From: JBIICI01 sp044238935
Lineage (GTDB): Bacteria; Pseudomonadota; Alphaproteobacteria; Micavibrionales; Micavibrionaceae
Reading direction: 5' to 3'
Assembly (NCBI GenBank): GCA_044238935.1
Contig: JBIICI010000016.1
Coordinates: 1 to 43,089 of the forward strand
Length of the DNA: 43,089 bases
The notes beneath the pieces are model-generated. The model was not told the DNA's origin. It made no database searches and saw nothing but the letters and a program-made list of their open reading frames with translations. Shown piece by piece: positions 24,706 to 34,184 of this stretch (within the stretch, counting starts at the first letter, position 1; each line of letters begins with the position of its first letter). A program made the translations under genes and the position numbers.

Positions 24706-27700
24706 ATGGCATGTAATGGTTTTTCAAAAATCTTGATTAAAAAGGCTAGGTTTGCTGTCATTTTAACGGCTCTGGCTGGATCTGCTTTGGTGCCTGTTCG
24801 GGCATCTTTTGCGATGCCTAATGCCCAAGATTCTATTCGCCCGAGTGAGGCATGGTTGATTTCTGATTTGCATGATCCCAATAATGCAACGCCGCCTTAT
24901 TGTACCTTAACACGACAATTTGCAGGCGACGTCAATATGACGATTGCTCAAAATAAAGATGACGAATATTCCTTGGCCATTGAATTTCCGAATGCCTTGT
25001 TTGACCGTACACAGCAATATACAATGATGCTGGATGCGCAAGATGGTCAGGGGGTGCGGTTTGATATGGCGCCAGCCTCTGAAAAAGCGGTTGTATTCCG
25101 TTTCGGTGCGGATGCCTCTTTGTTAAAAGCTGTTGAAAAAACCCATTCTTTAAGTCTGTCTGTCAATGATCAATCCTATCGTTTTTATGTTGAGGATATG
25201 GCGGCTGGGCGAAAAATGATCGCATCATGTTTGCAGGGAGAGCCTAAGCCTTTCGATGATTCCTCGACATCCATTGTGAAACGGGGGCGTAAATCACAAA
25301 ATGATGATCGTGCGGATCTGGAAATGTTGCGTGTTGATTCATCGGAAGTGATTGAGCGTTTAAAGCATTTGCAAGACACAGAAATGGGGTATAAAAATAA
25401 TCTCAACAGCATGGAAGATCATGTTGATGGCTTGTTAGCACGCAAAGAGGCGCTGGAGCGCGAGCTTAATCAAATTGAATCTCATCAAAGCCAAGGTTCA
25501 ACAGCAATGTTGGAGCAACGCGTCAAGGAATTGGAGGCCTTGGTTGCGCAATCAAGCAATGCACAAGATGATATTTCAGGAAAGATTTTAGCGCATAAAC
25601 AAGAGCTGGATGCCCTGTTAGCGGAAAAAGCCGCATTAGATTTGGAAAGCCAGACTCAAAAAGCATCTTTGGATGTATTTAAGGAGAAAGAAGCCCTTTA
25701 TACCACAAAAATTGCAAAATTAGAGGCCAAGATACAGAAATTAGAAGGGGCGCAGTCGCAGGTCGTTGCGGCCTCTGATGCAACGACGCAGGCTAATCAG
25801 TCAAGATTGTTATCCATGCAAAAAGAGCTGAAAAAAGCACAGCTTGATTTAGCCGCAGAGCGTTCAAAAATTGCCTCTTTGGAAAAGAAGATTTTCCAAA
25901 ATGAAGGTGATGTGCCAGAGATTGCTTTTTTAAAGACGTTAAAAACAGAATTACAGCAAAATTTAAAGATTGAGCAGCAAAAGAAAAAAGCGGCTGAAAA
26001 AGAATTGGCAAGTTTAAAGCTTTTGTTCGATCATCAAAAAAAATCAATGGCAACCAAATTGGATGCCCAAACGCAGCAAGTGGATCAGTTGCGGAAAAAA
26101 ATCAGTTTGATTGAGGGTGATAATACGCAATTGCAGCAAAAATTAGCCCAAGTCCAAGATCTCAATGATCAGTATGGCGCGCAGTTGGCGGATGCGGCGA
26201 GTTTAGCGCAAATTGAGCCTGCTGCTGGTGTGTCAGCCTTTAATCCTGCAGGGGATGAGGGGGGGGCTGTCACAGCCACCGCTGTTAAACAGCCTGTTGA
26301 GCTTTTAAAAAATCGTCTTGATGCATTGACCTCAGAAAATCAATTGTTGAACACAAAATTACAAGCATCCGATTCTGTATATCAAGATCGGTTAGCGCAA
26401 ATTCAGGGGCAAATCGCTTTATTAGAGCAGGAGAATGAGTCACTTTCTACCCAAATTGCGCAAGCAAAAGCTCAAAAAGAAGTTGAAATTCAGTCTGCTA
26501 ATGCGTCTATTTCAGATTTAAAGTTAGCATTGGGGCAGGAGCAGCAAGAAAAGTCACTCTTGAAAAAAAGTCTTGATGTCGCGATGGAGAGTTTATCGCA
26601 GTTAAAAGGGCAAAATCTACCTCAAAAAATTACGCAGCTTGAATTGCAATTGCAGCAAAAAAGCCAAGAAAAGCAAAAAATCTTAGCGGATTTGGAGGAG
26701 CAAAGAGCGCTTGCGGCAACAACAACCCAAGCCCATGCGCAAGAGCTTGCTCTTTTGAAGGATAAGATTGCAAAAGCCGAATTGGCCGCGACAGAAATGC
26801 AAAAGGACTCTGGTCAATCAGAGCTTTTAAAGGCGCAGATTGATGAGGTTATGACAACGAAAAATACGCTGCAGGCGCAGTTGGTGGAAAAAGAAAAGTC
26901 GTTGTCGGATCAAGTGGCATTGTCGGATCGTTTGCAAAACCAAGTTGTGAGTATGCAGACGCAACTCTCTGATCTAAATTCAAAAATCCAATCTGCGCAA
27001 CTTTCAGCAAGCGCGGCAACTTTGGGCGTTCAAACCAAATTGGATCAGGAATTGAAAAATATTGCTGCGCTGAATAAAGTGGTTGAGCAAGAGCGTTTAA
27101 AAAATGCAGACTTAGCAAAGAAACTGGATGATGCCTTGTTGAATTTAGCTGCCTACAGCAAATATAAATCCCCTGAAGATCTGGGGAATTTAGAGGCGCG
27201 GATCAAGGTTGAAGTTGATGCTAAAATGGCGTTACTTGAAAAGTTAGAGGCAGAAGTGTCACGGACGACAAGTTTACAAGATCAGGTTAAGAATCAAGAG
27301 CAACTTGTTGTTATCGAAAAAGAAAAATATAAAGCGTTGGAGGGTAAATTTGCCTCTCTTGAGGTGAAATTATCAGATTTTAATGCGCAAAATTATCCAT
27401 CAATTATCGCAGGATTGCGTTCTGAATTGGTGGATGAGCGCCGTCAGAAAAATGAATTGGTGGCATTGTTGCATGAAAAGCAGACGCAGCTTACATCGCT
27501 TGAGCAGGAAAATATTGTCCTACGTCAACGTTTTGGGACGGAGCTAAAAAACGCAGGGGCTAATATTCCAGCAGGGGATGCAGGAAAGGCGGCGTTGGAT
27601 AAACGCATTGCTGCGATTACGGATAATCCCATTAATGCAATCAATACGCGATTAACGACTCAGAATGTTGCAAAAAAGAATGAAGCAAAAAATGAACCAA

Positions 27701-28317
27701 AGCATGAAAAGAAAAAGGATATAGACAGCGTGCTTGCGCATGCCTCTGTCGCGCCGAAAAAGCAAGATTCAAAGTCTAATCACACGGAAATGAAATCTTC
27801 TGAGGCAAAAGCCTATGCGCAGCAAGTGTCTTATATTGCCCCCTCTTCTGGTAAAATTCAGGCAACACAGGTTGTGGCTAAGGTAACTCCTCAGCCCAAG
27901 GCTGCGAAAGATAATGTATTCCAACTCTTGCAAAAAGCGGGATTCGCTGTGCAGGGGGGCGCGCGCTCTGGTCAAGCGATTCGTTGGCAAGAGGGGGCAA
28001 TTCAGGCCAGTGTTCAGTGGGTTCATTACGGCGACCATGCGAATATTGCCAATATGCGTGATCGCTTTTTATCAACGCTAAAATCAAGCTGTGATGGGGA
28101 TTATGCCGCCTTGCCAGCAAATTCACCGCTTCCCCGTTCCCAAAGCGCCTTATATGAAACGGCATGTGTGGACGTGAATGATGGTGAAGACCGCAGTGCG
28201 TCTGTGTTATTCCTGTATAATGCGGGGACAATGGTTATGTTTTCTTTCGAAAGTGGGTTAGAAAATTATAATGCCGTTATCAATGCCCAAGATCGCCTTT
28301 CCAGAGTGCTTCGATAA
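24706..28317 (+). CDS. Giant exported coiled-coil protein (1203 residues)
   Basis: I do not recognise a named family. Residues 9-36 are a cleavable signal peptide (LTALAGSALVPVRASFA, cut before MP). Residues about 45-200 form a globular domain starting SEAWLISDLHDPNNATPPYCTL and ending MIASCLQG, with two Cys that may pair. Residues about 205-960 are almost continuous Gln/Lys/Glu/Ala/Leu heptads, hence a long coiled coil, with a Gly/Ala/Pro break at about 505-525. Residues about 985-1065 are a Lys/Ala/Pro linker, and about 1070-1203 a second globular domain with two Cys (about 1129 and 1154). A periplasmic spacer or structural role is inference. It precedes rplJ but is separated by a 250-base promoter region. 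Confidence 0.72.
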   Translation: MACNGFSKILIKKARFAVILTALAGSALVPVRASFAMPNAQDSIRPSEAWLISDLHDPNNATPPYCTLTRQFAGDVNMTIAQNKDDEYSLAIEFPNALFDRTQQYTMMLDAQDGQGVRFDMAPASEKAVVFRFGADASLLKAVEKTHSLSLSVNDQSYRFYVEDMAAGRKMIASCLQGEPKPFDDSSTSIVKRGRKSQNDDRADLEMLRVDSSEVIERLKHLQDTEMGYKNNLNSMEDHVDGLLARKEALERELNQIESHQSQGSTAMLEQRVKELEALVAQSSNAQDDISGKILAHKQELDALLAEKAALDLESQTQKASLDVFKEKEALYTTKIAKLEAKIQKLEGAQSQVVAASDATTQANQSRLLSMQKELKKAQLDLAAERSKIASLEKKIFQNEGDVPEIAFLKTLKTELQQNLKIEQQKKKAAEKELASLKLLFDHQKKSMATKLDAQTQQVDQLRKKISLIEGDNTQLQQKLAQVQDLNDQYGAQLADAASLAQIEPAAGVSAFNPAGDEGGAVTATAVKQPVELLKNRLDALTSENQLLNTKLQASDSVYQDRLAQIQGQIALLEQENESLSTQIAQAKAQKEVEIQSANASISDLKLALGQEQQEKSLLKKSLDVAMESLSQLKGQNLPQKITQLELQLQQKSQEKQKILADLEEQRALAATTTQAHAQELALLKDKIAKAELAATEMQKDSGQSELLKAQIDEVMTTKNTLQAQLVEKEKSLSDQVALSDRLQNQVVSMQTQLSDLNSKIQSAQLSASAATLGVQTKLDQELKNIAALNKVVEQERLKNADLAKKLDDALLNLAAYSKYKSPEDLGNLEARIKVEVDAKMALLEKLEAEVSRTTSLQDQVKNQEQLVVIEKEKYKALEGKFASLEVKLSDFNAQNYPSIIAGLRSELVDERRQKNELVALLHEKQTQLTSLEQENIVLRQRFGTELKNAGANIPAGDAGKAALDKRIAAITDNPINAINTRLTTQNVAKKNEAKNEPKHEKKKDIDSVLAHASVAPKKQDSKSNHTEMKSSEAKAYAQQVSYIAPSSGKIQATQVVAKVTPQPKAAKDNVFQLLQKAGFAVQGGARSGQAIRWQEGAIQASVQWVHYGDHANIANMRDRFLSTLKSSCDGDYAALPANSPLPRSQSALYETACVDVNDGEDRSASVLFLYNAGTMVMFSFESGLENYNAVINAQDRLSRVLR

Positions 28318-28354
28318 AGGTTGTAATAAAATTGGATGTTATTGAAATAAATGC

Positions 28355-28383
28355 TTGACATCACGTTTGTATATCTATATTTC
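28355..28383 (+). promoter_or_regulatory. Likely promoter of rplJL and untranslated leader start
   Basis: An exact TTGACA (28355-28360) is followed by AT-rich -10 candidates: TATTTC at 28378-28383 (17-base spacing) or TATATT at 28376-28381 (15-base spacing). About 190 bases of leader remain before rplJ, with a small hairpin TACAGG / CCTGTA (28403-28408, 28420-28425). In other bacteria L10-L12 bind such a leader to repress translation; the specific site is not evident here. Confidence 0.6.
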
Positions 28384-28575
28384 TGTGGAAACTGTCAAAG
28401 ACTACAGGTTATTTAAAATCCTGTATAGATAGAGGAAATTTATATTTTTAATCAGATGGCTTATTTTGTGCCTCTCATTATTTCATATGCCCCTCCCTAT
28501 TGATCGCAGTGTTTGGTTTTTTGTGCTTTCGTTTTTTAATGGAAGTTTTTTTAATAATAACAATGGAGTATGGCG

Positions 28576-29085
28576 ATGGATCGCGCTCAGAAATTTGTCG
28601 AAGTTGATTTGTTGAAAGAACGTTTTCAGTCTTCAGAATTGGTTGTGGTAACGCATTATAGTGGCTTGACTGTTAAGCAAATGAGCGATCTTCGTAATCG
28701 TTTGCGTGCAGCGGGTGGTTCTTATAAAGTTAGCAAAAACACATTATTTAAGCGTGCGGCAAATGATACGCCGTTTTCTGTGATTAATCATTTATTCGCA
28801 GGCACGGTCGGGATTGCATCTTCTGCTGATCCTGTTGTGGCGGCAAAGATTGTAAATGAGTTTTCGAAAGAAAATGAAAAATTAGTAATTCTAGGTGGTT
28901 GCCTGAATGGGCAAGCATTGGATGTAAGTGGTGTAAAACAATTAGCCGATCTTCCTTCTTTGGACGAGCTTCGTGCAAAATTGGCAGGGCTGTTGGTTGC
29001 ACCACATGGCAAGTTGGCGCGTATTCTGCAAACTCCAGCCCAGTTATTGGTTGGTGTGACAAAAGCATACGGCGAAAAAGCCTAA
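28576..29085 (+). CDS. rplJ: Large ribosomal subunit protein L10
   Basis: A 169-residue protein that anchors the L7/L12 stalk to 23S rRNA. It reads MDRAQKFVEVDLLKERFQSSELVVVTHYSGLTVKQMSDLRNRLRAAGGSYKVSKNTLFKRA, a normal rRNA-binding N-domain. The C-terminal helix for L12 dimers (LLVAPHGKLARILQTPAQLLVGVTKAY) is present. I choose ATG 28576 because GGAG (28565-28568) sits seven bases upstream and MDRAQK is the usual alphaproteobacterial beginning; the ATG six bases earlier is too close to GGAG. The genes rplK and rplA, which usually precede it, are absent. Confidence 0.97.
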   Translation: MDRAQKFVEVDLLKERFQSSELVVVTHYSGLTVKQMSDLRNRLRAAGGSYKVSKNTLFKRAANDTPFSVINHLFAGTVGIASSADPVVAAKIVNEFSKENEKLVILGGCLNGQALDVSGVKQLADLPSLDELRAKLAGLLVAPHGKLARILQTPAQLLVGVTKAYGEKA

Positions 29086-29182
29086 TAATACGGCTGCAAG
29101 TGCAGTCGCGCCACCCATGTGGCGGAAATAATAAGTTTAAGAGTTTTATTGATATAGCGCATTTTGATTAAAGGAGAAAAAT

Positions 29183-29551
29183 ATGGCTGCTAATTTACAA
29201 AAAATCGTTGATGATTTATCTGCGTTGAGCGTTTTGGAAGCTGCTGAGCTTTCAAAATTATTAGAAGAAAAATGGGGTGTTTCTGCTGCTGTTGCTGCTG
29301 CCCCTGCTGCTGCTGCTGCTGCTGGTCCAGTTGTTGAAGAAAAAGACGAATTTAATGTTGTCTTGATTTCTGGTGGTGATCAGAAAATCAACGTGATCAA
29401 AGAAGTTCGTGCAATCACAGGTTTGGGCTTGAAAGAAGCTAAAGATCTTGTTGATGGTGGTGGCGTGATCAAAGAAGCAGCGTCAAAAGCTGATGCTGAA
29501 GCCTTGAAAGCGAAATTGGAAGCTGCAGGCGCAAAAATCGAACTTAAGTAA
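29183..29551 (+). CDS. rplL: Large ribosomal subunit protein L7/L12
   Basis: A 122-residue stalk protein that recruits translation GTPases such as EF-Tu and EF-G. The N-terminal dimerisation helix (LQKIVDDLSALSVLEAAELSKLLEEKWGV) is followed by an Ala-rich hinge at about 35-52 and the C-terminal domain (EFNVVLISGGDQKINVIKEVRAITGLGLKEAKDLVD), which contacts the factors. AAGGAGA lies a few bases upstream of the ATG, a strong ribosome site suited to its high copy number. It follows rplJ by 97 bases. Confidence 0.98.
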   Translation: MAANLQKIVDDLSALSVLEAAELSKLLEEKWGVSAAVAAAPAAAAAAGPVVEEKDEFNVVLISGGDQKINVIKEVRAITGLGLKEAKDLVDGGGVIKEAASKADAEALKAKLEAAGAKIELK

Positions 29552-29565
29552 TTTTGTTTATAGTG

Positions 29566-29607
29566 AAAAGGGTGAGTGGGAATTTCATGTTCCCCTTACC
29601 CTTTTTT
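29566..29607 (+). terminator. Attenuator-like terminator between rplL and rpoB
   Basis: AAAAGGGT at 29566-29573 pairs with ACCCTTTT (29598-29605); the inner stem GGGAA/TTCCC continues with wobble and small bulges. Six T residues (29602-29607) follow. As in E. coli, partial termination here would let ribosomal protein L7/L12 be made in excess over RNA polymerase subunits (inference). Confidence 0.75.
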
Positions 29608-29859
29608 CGACCCTGCTGTTTTTTATCTTTATCAGTGATAAAAACTATTGACAGTCTTTGGTGTCTTTCTTTATATACAGTTACAGAATTTAAGTTCGGG
29701 AAATCGCGTGATACCTATCACTTTGTATAAAATGATCCGTTTTGACGGGTCTGTGTTTGAATTATAAGAATCGTCGAACCTGATTCGTTTTGGGTTTTCG
29801 GCGTTTTTGTGTTGTCTAATAAATAGTTTAATTATTGTCTAAAGGGGACGATTGATCAT
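29608..29859 (+). promoter_or_regulatory. rpoB upstream region with its own promoter
   Basis: The rplL-rpoB gap is 308 bases. After the attenuator there is a strong promoter: TTGACA (29648-29653), 18 bases, TATATA (29672-29677). The leader that follows has a short hairpin GATCCGT / ACGGGTC around 29731-29748. rpoBC can therefore be transcribed independently of rplJL. Confidence 0.65.
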
Positions 29860-32800
29860 ATGAGTGCTGTGCCATCCCTACCTATTTCATCTACATTGAC
29901 GAATAATCCTGTGACGGGATTTACGGGCAGAAAACGTGTCCGTCACAGTGAGGGTAAAATTCGTGAAGTTATCCCTGTGCCGAATCTTTTACAGATGCAG
30001 CGTAAATCCTTTGATGATTGCCTGCAGGCGGATATTGACGCGAATGCGCGCAAAATGATGGGTTTGCAGGAATTATTTACATCTGTATTCCCGATCAAAG
30101 ATTTTGCAGGTCGTGCTGAGATTGACTTTGTGAAATATGAGCTTGAGCAGCCCAAATATGATGTGGATGAATGTCAACAACGTGGCATGACATTTTCTGC
30201 CCCTTTGCGTGTGACGTTACGCCTATCTGTCTTTGATATTGATGAAGACACAGGGCTAAAATCGATTCGGGACATTAAAGAACAAGATGTCTATATGATC
30301 GATTTGCCATTGATGACCCGTAACGGAACATTTGTGGTTAATGGAACGGAGCGCGTGATTGTATCACAGATGCACCGCTCCCCCGGTGTGTTTTTTGACC
30401 ATGATGGTGGGAAAACCCATATTTCAGGAAAGTATTTATTTTCAACGCGCGTTATCCCATATCGTGGATCATGGTTGGATTTTGAATTTGATGCCAAAGA
30501 CATTGTCAATGTCCGTATTGACCGTCGCCGCAAATTGCCGGTGACCACATTCTTGCGCGCGCTTGATAGTGCGGAAACCGAAGTCTATCGCACGCAATGT
30601 GCGAAAGATGGTGTCCGTCCTGATCCATTGTTGATCCAAGGGATGAGCAATGAAGAAATTCTGTCTGCCTTTTACGATAAAAATATCTATAAAAAAACCA
30701 AAGGGGGCTGGACAATCCCTTATGTTGCTGATCAATGGAAAGGCGTGAAGTTAATTCATGATTTGATTGATGCTAAAACAGGTGATGTGTTGGAGCAGGC
30801 AGGGGCGAAAATCACCCCTCGCAAAGCCAAGAAATTGCAAGAAGATGGATTGAAAAACATCCTTCTTCCCGAAGATCGTCTGTTGGGGGCGTTCTTATCT
30901 GAGGATATTATCAATGAGGAAACGGGCGAAGTCTTGTTTGATGCAGGACATGAAGTTACAGAAGCTGATTTAGATACGTTAAAAGCTACAAAAATCTCTG
31001 AGATTCCCGTTTTGGCGATTGATCATATGAATGTGGGTGCGTATATCCGCAATACATTGGTTGCTGATAAATGTGATACACGCGAAGAAGCCTTGATTGA
31101 TATTTATCGTGTTATGCGCCCCGGTGAGCCACCCACGGTGGAATCGGCTGAGGCCTTGTTGCACTCCTTATTCTTTGATGCAGAGCGTTATGATCTGTCT
31201 GCGGTTGGTCGTGTAAAGATGAATATGCGTCTGGATTTGGATGCACCTGATGATTTCCGCGTCTTGCGTAAGGCTGATATTTTAGCAATTTTGAAATATC
31301 TGCATAATTTAAAAGATGGTCGCGGCGAAGTCGATGATATTGATAACCTTGGCAACCGTCGTGTGCGTTCCGTTGGGGAATTGTTGGAAAATGCCTTGCG
31401 CGTTGGATTGTTGCGGATGGAGCGTTCAATTCGTGAGCGTATGTCGTCTGCGGAAATTGACACATTTATGCCACATGATTTGATCAATTCTAAACCTGCG
31501 GCTGCCGCGGTGCGTGAATTTTTTGGATCATCACAATTGTCACAATTTATGGATCAAACCAATCCGTTGTCTGAGATCACGCATAAGCGTCGTTTATCCG
31601 CCTTAGGACCCGGTGGTTTAACGCGGGAGCGTGCAGGATTCGAAGTCCGTGACGTTCACCCCACCCATTATGGGCGTATTTGTCCGATTGAAACGCCTGA
31701 AGGGCCGAATATTGGATTGATTAACTCATTGTCTACATTTGCACGCGTCAATCCTTATGGCTTTATCGAAAGCCCCTATCGTCGTGTTGTTGATGGCAAA
31801 GTCACAGATGATGTGATTTATTTGTCTGCGATGGAAGAGTACAAATATGTGATCGCGCAAGCCAATGCGGAACTCAGTAAAGATAATAAATTCACAGCTG
31901 ATCTGGTTTCCTGTCGTCAAGGCGGTGAAAACGTCATGTCCACAGCGGATCAAATCAATTTGATGGACGTTTCGCCAAAACAGATCGTATCGATTGCGGC
32001 GGCGTTGATTCCGTTCTTGGAAAATGACGATGCGAACCGCGCGTTGATGGGATCAAACATGCAACGTCAAGCGGTGCCATTATTGAAATCCGAAGCCCCC
32101 TTGGTGGGAACTGGGATGGAAATCGTTGTGGCGCGTGATTCAGGGGCAACCATTACCGCCACACGCGGTGGAGAAGTGATCCAAGCCGATGCCAGCCGTA
32201 TTGTTGTACGCGCATCAGAGCGTTTGAATTCATCTGAGCCTGTGATTGATATTTACAAATTGGCGAAATTCCAACGTTCCAACCAAAATACTTGTATCAC
32301 GCAAAAAACCTTGGTGAAAACAGGCGACATTGTTCGTGCAGGTGATATTATTGCTGACGGTCCCTCCACGGATTTAGGCGAATTGGCGTTGGGTAAAAAC
32401 GTCCTTGTCGCGTTCGTGCCTTGGAATGGATATAACTTTGAAGACTCCATTTTGTTATCTGAGCGCATTGTGCGTGATGATGTCTATACCTCCATTCACA
32501 TCGAAGAATTCGAGGTCATGGCGCGTGATACGAAATTGGGCACAGAGGAAATCACGCGTGATATTCCCAATGTCGGCGAAGAAGCCTTGAAAAACCTTGA
32601 TGAGGCTGGGATTGTGCATATTGGTGCGGAAGTCAATCCGGGTGATATTTTGGTCGGTAAAGTCACACCCAAAGGCGAAAGCCCGATGACACCTGAGGAA
32701 AAATTGTTGCGTGCCATTTTTGGTGAAAAAGCGGCGGATGTAAAAGATTCTTCCCTAAGATTGCCATCAGGCGTGAGCGGAACAGTTGTCGAAGTGCGCG

Positions 32801-34101
32801 TCTTTAACCGCCGTGGCGTGGAAAAAGATCCAAGAGCGATGGCGATTGAAACCCAAGAAATTGAGCGTTTGGCAAAAGACCGCGATGATGAGCGTTTGAT
32901 CCTTGAAGAAGGATATTACGGTCACTTGCAAGAAGTGCTTTTGGGGCAGTCCTATGTGTCAGGGTCAAAAGACATTAAATTGAATGAAGGTGATAAAATC
33001 ACGGTTGAGGCCTTACAATCTGCACGTCGTGGATTATGGCGTCAAATTGTGGTGGCAGATGATGCGGTGATGAATGATCTGGCTGCGATGTCTGATACAT
33101 TCGATTCCTCTATCCAAGATCTAAAACGTCGTTTTGAAAACAAAGTCGATAAATTACAGCGCGGTGATGAATTATTACCCGGTGTGATGAAAATGGTCAA
33201 AGTTTTCGTGGCGATCAAGCGTAAGCTACAACCGGGTGACAAAATGGCGGGACGTCATGGAAACAAAGGGGTTGTATCACGCATTATGGCGTTGGAAGAT
33301 ATGCCTTATCTGGAAGACGGAACACCTGTTGACGTTGTGTTGAACCCTCTTGGGGTGCCTTCACGGATGAACGTGGGACAGATTTTGGAAACCCATTTAG
33401 GTTGGGCATCTGCGAATCTAGGCCGCCAAATCGGTGAATTGGTCGATAATTTTGCCAACCAAAAAGCCCCTCAAAAAGCGGAGCTTGATGGATTGAAAGG
33501 CAAATTAAAATCTATCTATACCGAAGAGGAATATAATGCGATCACAACAACGCTAAGCGATAAAGAATTGGTCGAAATGGCCAATAATTTGCGCAAAGGT
33601 GTGCCGATGGCATCCCCTGTTTTTGATGGTGCATCCCAAGATGAAATCGTTAGATTGTTGGAAGAATCAGGCGTTGCCTCTTCAGGTCAGGTGCGTTTAT
33701 ATGATGGCCGTACAGGTGAGAAATTTGATCGCGATGTGACGGTTGGGTATAAATATGTGTTGAAATTGCATCACTTGGTTGATGATAAAATTCACGCACG
33801 TTCCATTGGGCCGTATTCTTTGGTCACGCAACAGCCCTTGGGTGGTAAAGCCCAATTCGGGGGTCAGCGTTTCGGGGAGATGGAGGTCTGGGCATTGCAG
33901 GCTTATGGTGCTGCTTATACCCTACAGGAAATGTTGACGGTGAAATCCGATGACGTGGCAGGACGTTCCAAAGTGTACGAATCCATCGTCCGCGGCGAAG
34001 ATAGTTTCGAGATCGGGATTCCTGAATCCTTTAACGTTCTAACGAAAGAGCTAAGAGCGTTGGGATTGAATGTTGATATGAAGCAAAGCCCTACAAAATA
34101 A
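29860..34101 (+). CDS. rpoB: DNA-directed RNA polymerase subunit beta
   Basis: A 1413-residue catalytic core subunit. It is full length from RKRVRHSEGKIREVIPVPNLL to the C-terminal clamp region LTVKSDDVAGRSKVYESIVRGED. The rifampicin-binding cluster, from about residue 556, reads SSQLSQFMDQTNPLSEITHKRRLSALGPGGL. The positions equal to E. coli D516, H526 and S531 are wild type, so no target-based rifampicin resistance is visible. GDKMAGRHGNKGVVS and PYLEDGTPVDVVLNPLGVPSRMN are the conserved active-site and rim motifs. An 84-base gap with a perfect hairpin separates it from rpoC. Confidence 0.99.
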   Translation: MSAVPSLPISSTLTNNPVTGFTGRKRVRHSEGKIREVIPVPNLLQMQRKSFDDCLQADIDANARKMMGLQELFTSVFPIKDFAGRAEIDFVKYELEQPKYDVDECQQRGMTFSAPLRVTLRLSVFDIDEDTGLKSIRDIKEQDVYMIDLPLMTRNGTFVVNGTERVIVSQMHRSPGVFFDHDGGKTHISGKYLFSTRVIPYRGSWLDFEFDAKDIVNVRIDRRRKLPVTTFLRALDSAETEVYRTQCAKDGVRPDPLLIQGMSNEEILSAFYDKNIYKKTKGGWTIPYVADQWKGVKLIHDLIDAKTGDVLEQAGAKITPRKAKKLQEDGLKNILLPEDRLLGAFLSEDIINEETGEVLFDAGHEVTEADLDTLKATKISEIPVLAIDHMNVGAYIRNTLVADKCDTREEALIDIYRVMRPGEPPTVESAEALLHSLFFDAERYDLSAVGRVKMNMRLDLDAPDDFRVLRKADILAILKYLHNLKDGRGEVDDIDNLGNRRVRSVGELLENALRVGLLRMERSIRERMSSAEIDTFMPHDLINSKPAAAAVREFFGSSQLSQFMDQTNPLSEITHKRRLSALGPGGLTRERAGFEVRDVHPTHYGRICPIETPEGPNIGLINSLSTFARVNPYGFIESPYRRVVDGKVTDDVIYLSAMEEYKYVIAQANAELSKDNKFTADLVSCRQGGENVMSTADQINLMDVSPKQIVSIAAALIPFLENDDANRALMGSNMQRQAVPLLKSEAPLVGTGMEIVVARDSGATITATRGGEVIQADASRIVVRASERLNSSEPVIDIYKLAKFQRSNQNTCITQKTLVKTGDIVRAGDIIADGPSTDLGELALGKNVLVAFVPWNGYNFEDSILLSERIVRDDVYTSIHIEEFEVMARDTKLGTEEITRDIPNVGEEALKNLDEAGIVHIGAEVNPGDILVGKVTPKGESPMTPEEKLLRAIFGEKAADVKDSSLRLPSGVSGTVVEVRVFNRRGVEKDPRAMAIETQEIERLAKDRDDERLILEEGYYGHLQEVLLGQSYVSGSKDIKLNEGDKITVEALQSARRGLWRQIVVADDAVMNDLAAMSDTFDSSIQDLKRRFENKVDKLQRGDELLPGVMKMVKVFVAIKRKLQPGDKMAGRHGNKGVVSRIMALEDMPYLEDGTPVDVVLNPLGVPSRMNVGQILETHLGWASANLGRQIGELVDNFANQKAPQKAELDGLKGKLKSIYTEEEYNAITTTLSDKELVEMANNLRKGVPMASPVFDGASQDEIVRLLEESGVASSGQVRLYDGRTGEKFDRDVTVGYKYVLKLHHLVDDKIHARSIGPYSLVTQQPLGGKAQFGGQRFGEMEVWALQAYGAAYTLQEMLTVKSDDVAGRSKVYESIVRGEDSFEIGIPESFNVLTKELRALGLNVDMKQSPTK

Positions 34102-34110
34102 GATAATTTC

Positions 34111-34142
34111 AGCACCTGCTTTTGAATAAAAAAGCAGGTGCT
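34111..34142 (+). promoter_or_regulatory. Perfect 13-bp hairpin in the rpoB-rpoC gap
   Basis: AGCACCTGCTTTT (34111-34123) and AAAAGCAGGTGCT (34130-34142) pair perfectly across the loop GAATAA. It starts nine bases after the rpoB stop and no T-run follows on either strand, so it is not a standard intrinsic terminator. It may be an RNase III or RNase E processing or stabilising element. Confidence 0.6.
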
Positions 34143-34184
34143 ATCCTCAAAATGATATGACACTGGTAATGGGATACAAAAATC

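Noticed and set aside
26849..27118. Antisense open frames within the coiled-coil gene
   Set aside because: Leu/Phe-rich shadows of Gln/Lys/Glu codons; no start signals.
31500..31640. Rifampicin-resistance changes in rpoB
   Set aside because: Positions equal to E. coli D516, H526 and S531 are wild type; the T and L differences look like normal alphaproteobacterial variants.
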